A stretch of DNA of 21,921 nucleotides. Source: Ichthyophthirius multifiliis. Lineage: Eukaryota > Ciliophora > Oligohymenophorea > Hymenostomatida. The notes beneath the pieces were generated by a model. It was not told the origin of the DNA, searched no databases, and saw nothing but the letters and a program-made list of their open reading frames with translations. Below are positions 20,467-21,921 of the stretch, in pieces. Made by a program: the position numbers and the translations under genes. Location: NCBI RefSeq assembly GCF_000220395.1, contig NW_004087012.1, positions 1 through 21,921 on the forward strand, given 5' to 3'. The first letter of the stretch is position 1. Each line of letters begins with the position of its first letter.

Positions 20467-21302
20467 TCAAATTTATTAATTATTTTTTTGAATTGTTTTC
20501 AAATTCGAATAATCTATTTAATCGATTTTCTAATTATAATTAATATATTACCCCTAATCATATTTAATTAATCCGATATCCTATATATAATCATCTTCGA
20601 GATTTATTCTTTAATCCATCAAATAATTATTTAAAAAATTATTATTAATATTAACATTTACATATTATAAGTTATTTAAGTTATTTTATTATTAAATGAA
20701 GTGATTTTTATTATTTTAGATCTATAGTTTTAAATTATTGTGTTGTTTATTAATATTATTGTTTATTAATTTATTTATTTTTTCTTCTTATTTTCCACGC
20801 ATCTATGGTTTAAATTCTTTTGTCTTTTTCTTTGAATTTATTCATCAGGAAACAACGAATTCCATATTTCGAATATTCCCTTTTACTATTAATTATTAAT
20901 AAAATGATAGATAAACAATGCAAAAGCTCTTTTCCATATAAAACTCTATTAGTCTTTTAATTCTAGTTGATTATTTGGCTATTCAGTAATTAGATTTAAT
21001 AAATAATTCTTAAAGTTATTTATTTGATTATATTTCTCTAATTCACATATATATCCTTGCATTATTTAAATGTATTTCGCCTCTTTTATATTGGAGTATT
21101 ATTTTAAAATAAAGTCTGTTATTTCTTTAACTCTTTATATGTTTAAATGGCATTTTAAAAACTAGCCAGCGTAATCTTCGAGGAAATAATTATTTATAGA
21201 ATTTTAAAAATGCTTGTTTAAAAAATATCGGTCTTTTCTAATTATGTCTAAAAGAAAAAGAACTTATTATTTTATTTCTTATTTATATTTTTCTAAATCC
21301 AT
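20467..21302 (-). CDS. Unrecognised 252-residue protein
   Basis: Proposed exons complement(20799-21302) and complement(20467-20721), ending at TGA 20469-20467, sum to 253 codons. The first exon looks convincingly coding: a helical start (MDLEKYKQEIKQQVLFLLDI), aromatic and charged stretches (YFLEDYAGQFLKCH, EAKYIQIMQGYICELEKY) and a hydrophobic helix (FIWKRAFALFIYHFI) near residues 140-155. The last exon is Asn/Gln-rich, then acidic (MDQRINLEDDYIQDIGLIKY). The 77-nt intron 20722-20798 brings the two parts into one frame, but its donor GTGGAA is unusual for this window, where GTA is the rule. Alternative frames across 20790-20900 also look protein-like, so a frame error near there is possible. 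No domain or family was recognised and no function is proposed. Confidence 0.5.
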
Positions 21303-21921
21303 TTTGTTTTTAATTTAATTTTATAATATTTTTTTATTTTTTTTACTAAGTAGAAATATATATAATTTGAAATAGATTTTATATTTTCTATTCAGAAAAT
21401 AATTTTTTTATTTTATTTTTAAAAATAATTTAATTATGTAACTATCTAAATTAAACAAAATAAACACAATATAAGTAAATAGAATTATTTATCTTTTAAT
21501 ATTTTATTTTTTATATATAAAAATAATATATTTAGTTCTTTAATAAATTAAATTAAAAAATTAAGAAATTATGTAATCGCATAAATACATATTATATATA
21601 TGTAATCAAATATCTATTTTATTAATAAATATTGTTCTATAATTTACATTTAATTTATTAAAAATTAAAATAAATAAAAAAAAAAAATTACGTATTTATT
21701 AAAGTATTAATTCTAAACATGTTAATTAAATAGTAAATATATTTCTAAAATAAAATTCATATTTTAAAAAATAAATATCTATTATAAAAAAAATTATATT
21801 ACGAATAATAAAATGTAATATAAAATATTTTTACAAATTAATATATAAATATATAATAATATATATATATATATTTATATAATTATATATATATATATAT
21901 ATATATATTGTTTAATAAATA
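21303..21921. other. AT-rich spacer to the window end
   Basis: About 620 bp of nearly pure A/T, with TA-rich tracts in the last 80 bases. It should include the promoter of the minus-strand gene to its left. No gene or RNA was recognised. Confidence 0.6.

Overview
The window is nuclear DNA of a ciliate, most likely a hymenostome with an extremely AT-rich macronuclear genome. Ichthyophthirius is the best guess, but the species cannot be proven from the window. Three things support this. TAA and TAG occur throughout otherwise well-conserved genes at positions where homologues have glutamine, and only TGA ends genes. Genes are broken by short, very AT-rich GT..AG introns (about 46-182 nt). Intergenic DNA is almost pure A/T with (AT)n tracts. 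With standard-code translation every gene here looks shattered; with TAA/TAG = Gln they become continuous.

Layout: a tRNA-Pro(AGG) gene with a Pol III T-run terminator (3-84). An OPA3-family gene on the minus strand (701-1270) is divergent from an EF-hand + phosphatidylinositol phosphate kinase gene (1402-3958, plus). Four more plus-strand genes follow: plant-type ATP phosphofructokinase (4364-6629, 8 exons), a Q/N-rich single-membrane-span coiled-coil protein (6799-7686), a secreted M14 zinc carboxypeptidase (7988-9526, 4 exons) and a P4-ATPase phospholipid flippase (9978-14043, 6 exons). Convergent to the flippase is a minus-strand B-box / coiled-coil / WD40-like gene (14228-15736). A 2-kb region with no supported gene (15737-17749) precedes a plus-strand coiled-coil gene (17750-19009). 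Then come minus-strand genes: a short SNARE (19218-19612), a doubtful cysteine-containing, frame-broken ORF (about 19840-20154) and an unrecognised protein (20467-21302). The remainder is AT-rich spacer.

The genes do not form one pathway. Several are housekeeping functions (glycolysis, membrane lipid asymmetry, vesicle fusion, mitochondrial membrane, a secreted or lysosomal peptidase). The most notable observation is the PIP kinase gene. Its fold and its EF-hand/kinase fusion are clear, but both catalytic aspartates of the family are asparagine and the glycine-rich loop is lost, so it is predicted to be a calcium-linked pseudokinase. It also carries a one-base frame break near its start. The phosphofructokinase appears to have an extra hydrophobic N-terminal segment, encoded by two 5' exons that cannot form a separate gene because no TGA lies between them and the enzyme start. 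All seven introns with a length divisible by three lack an in-frame TGA, so their retention would be invisible to premature-stop surveillance.
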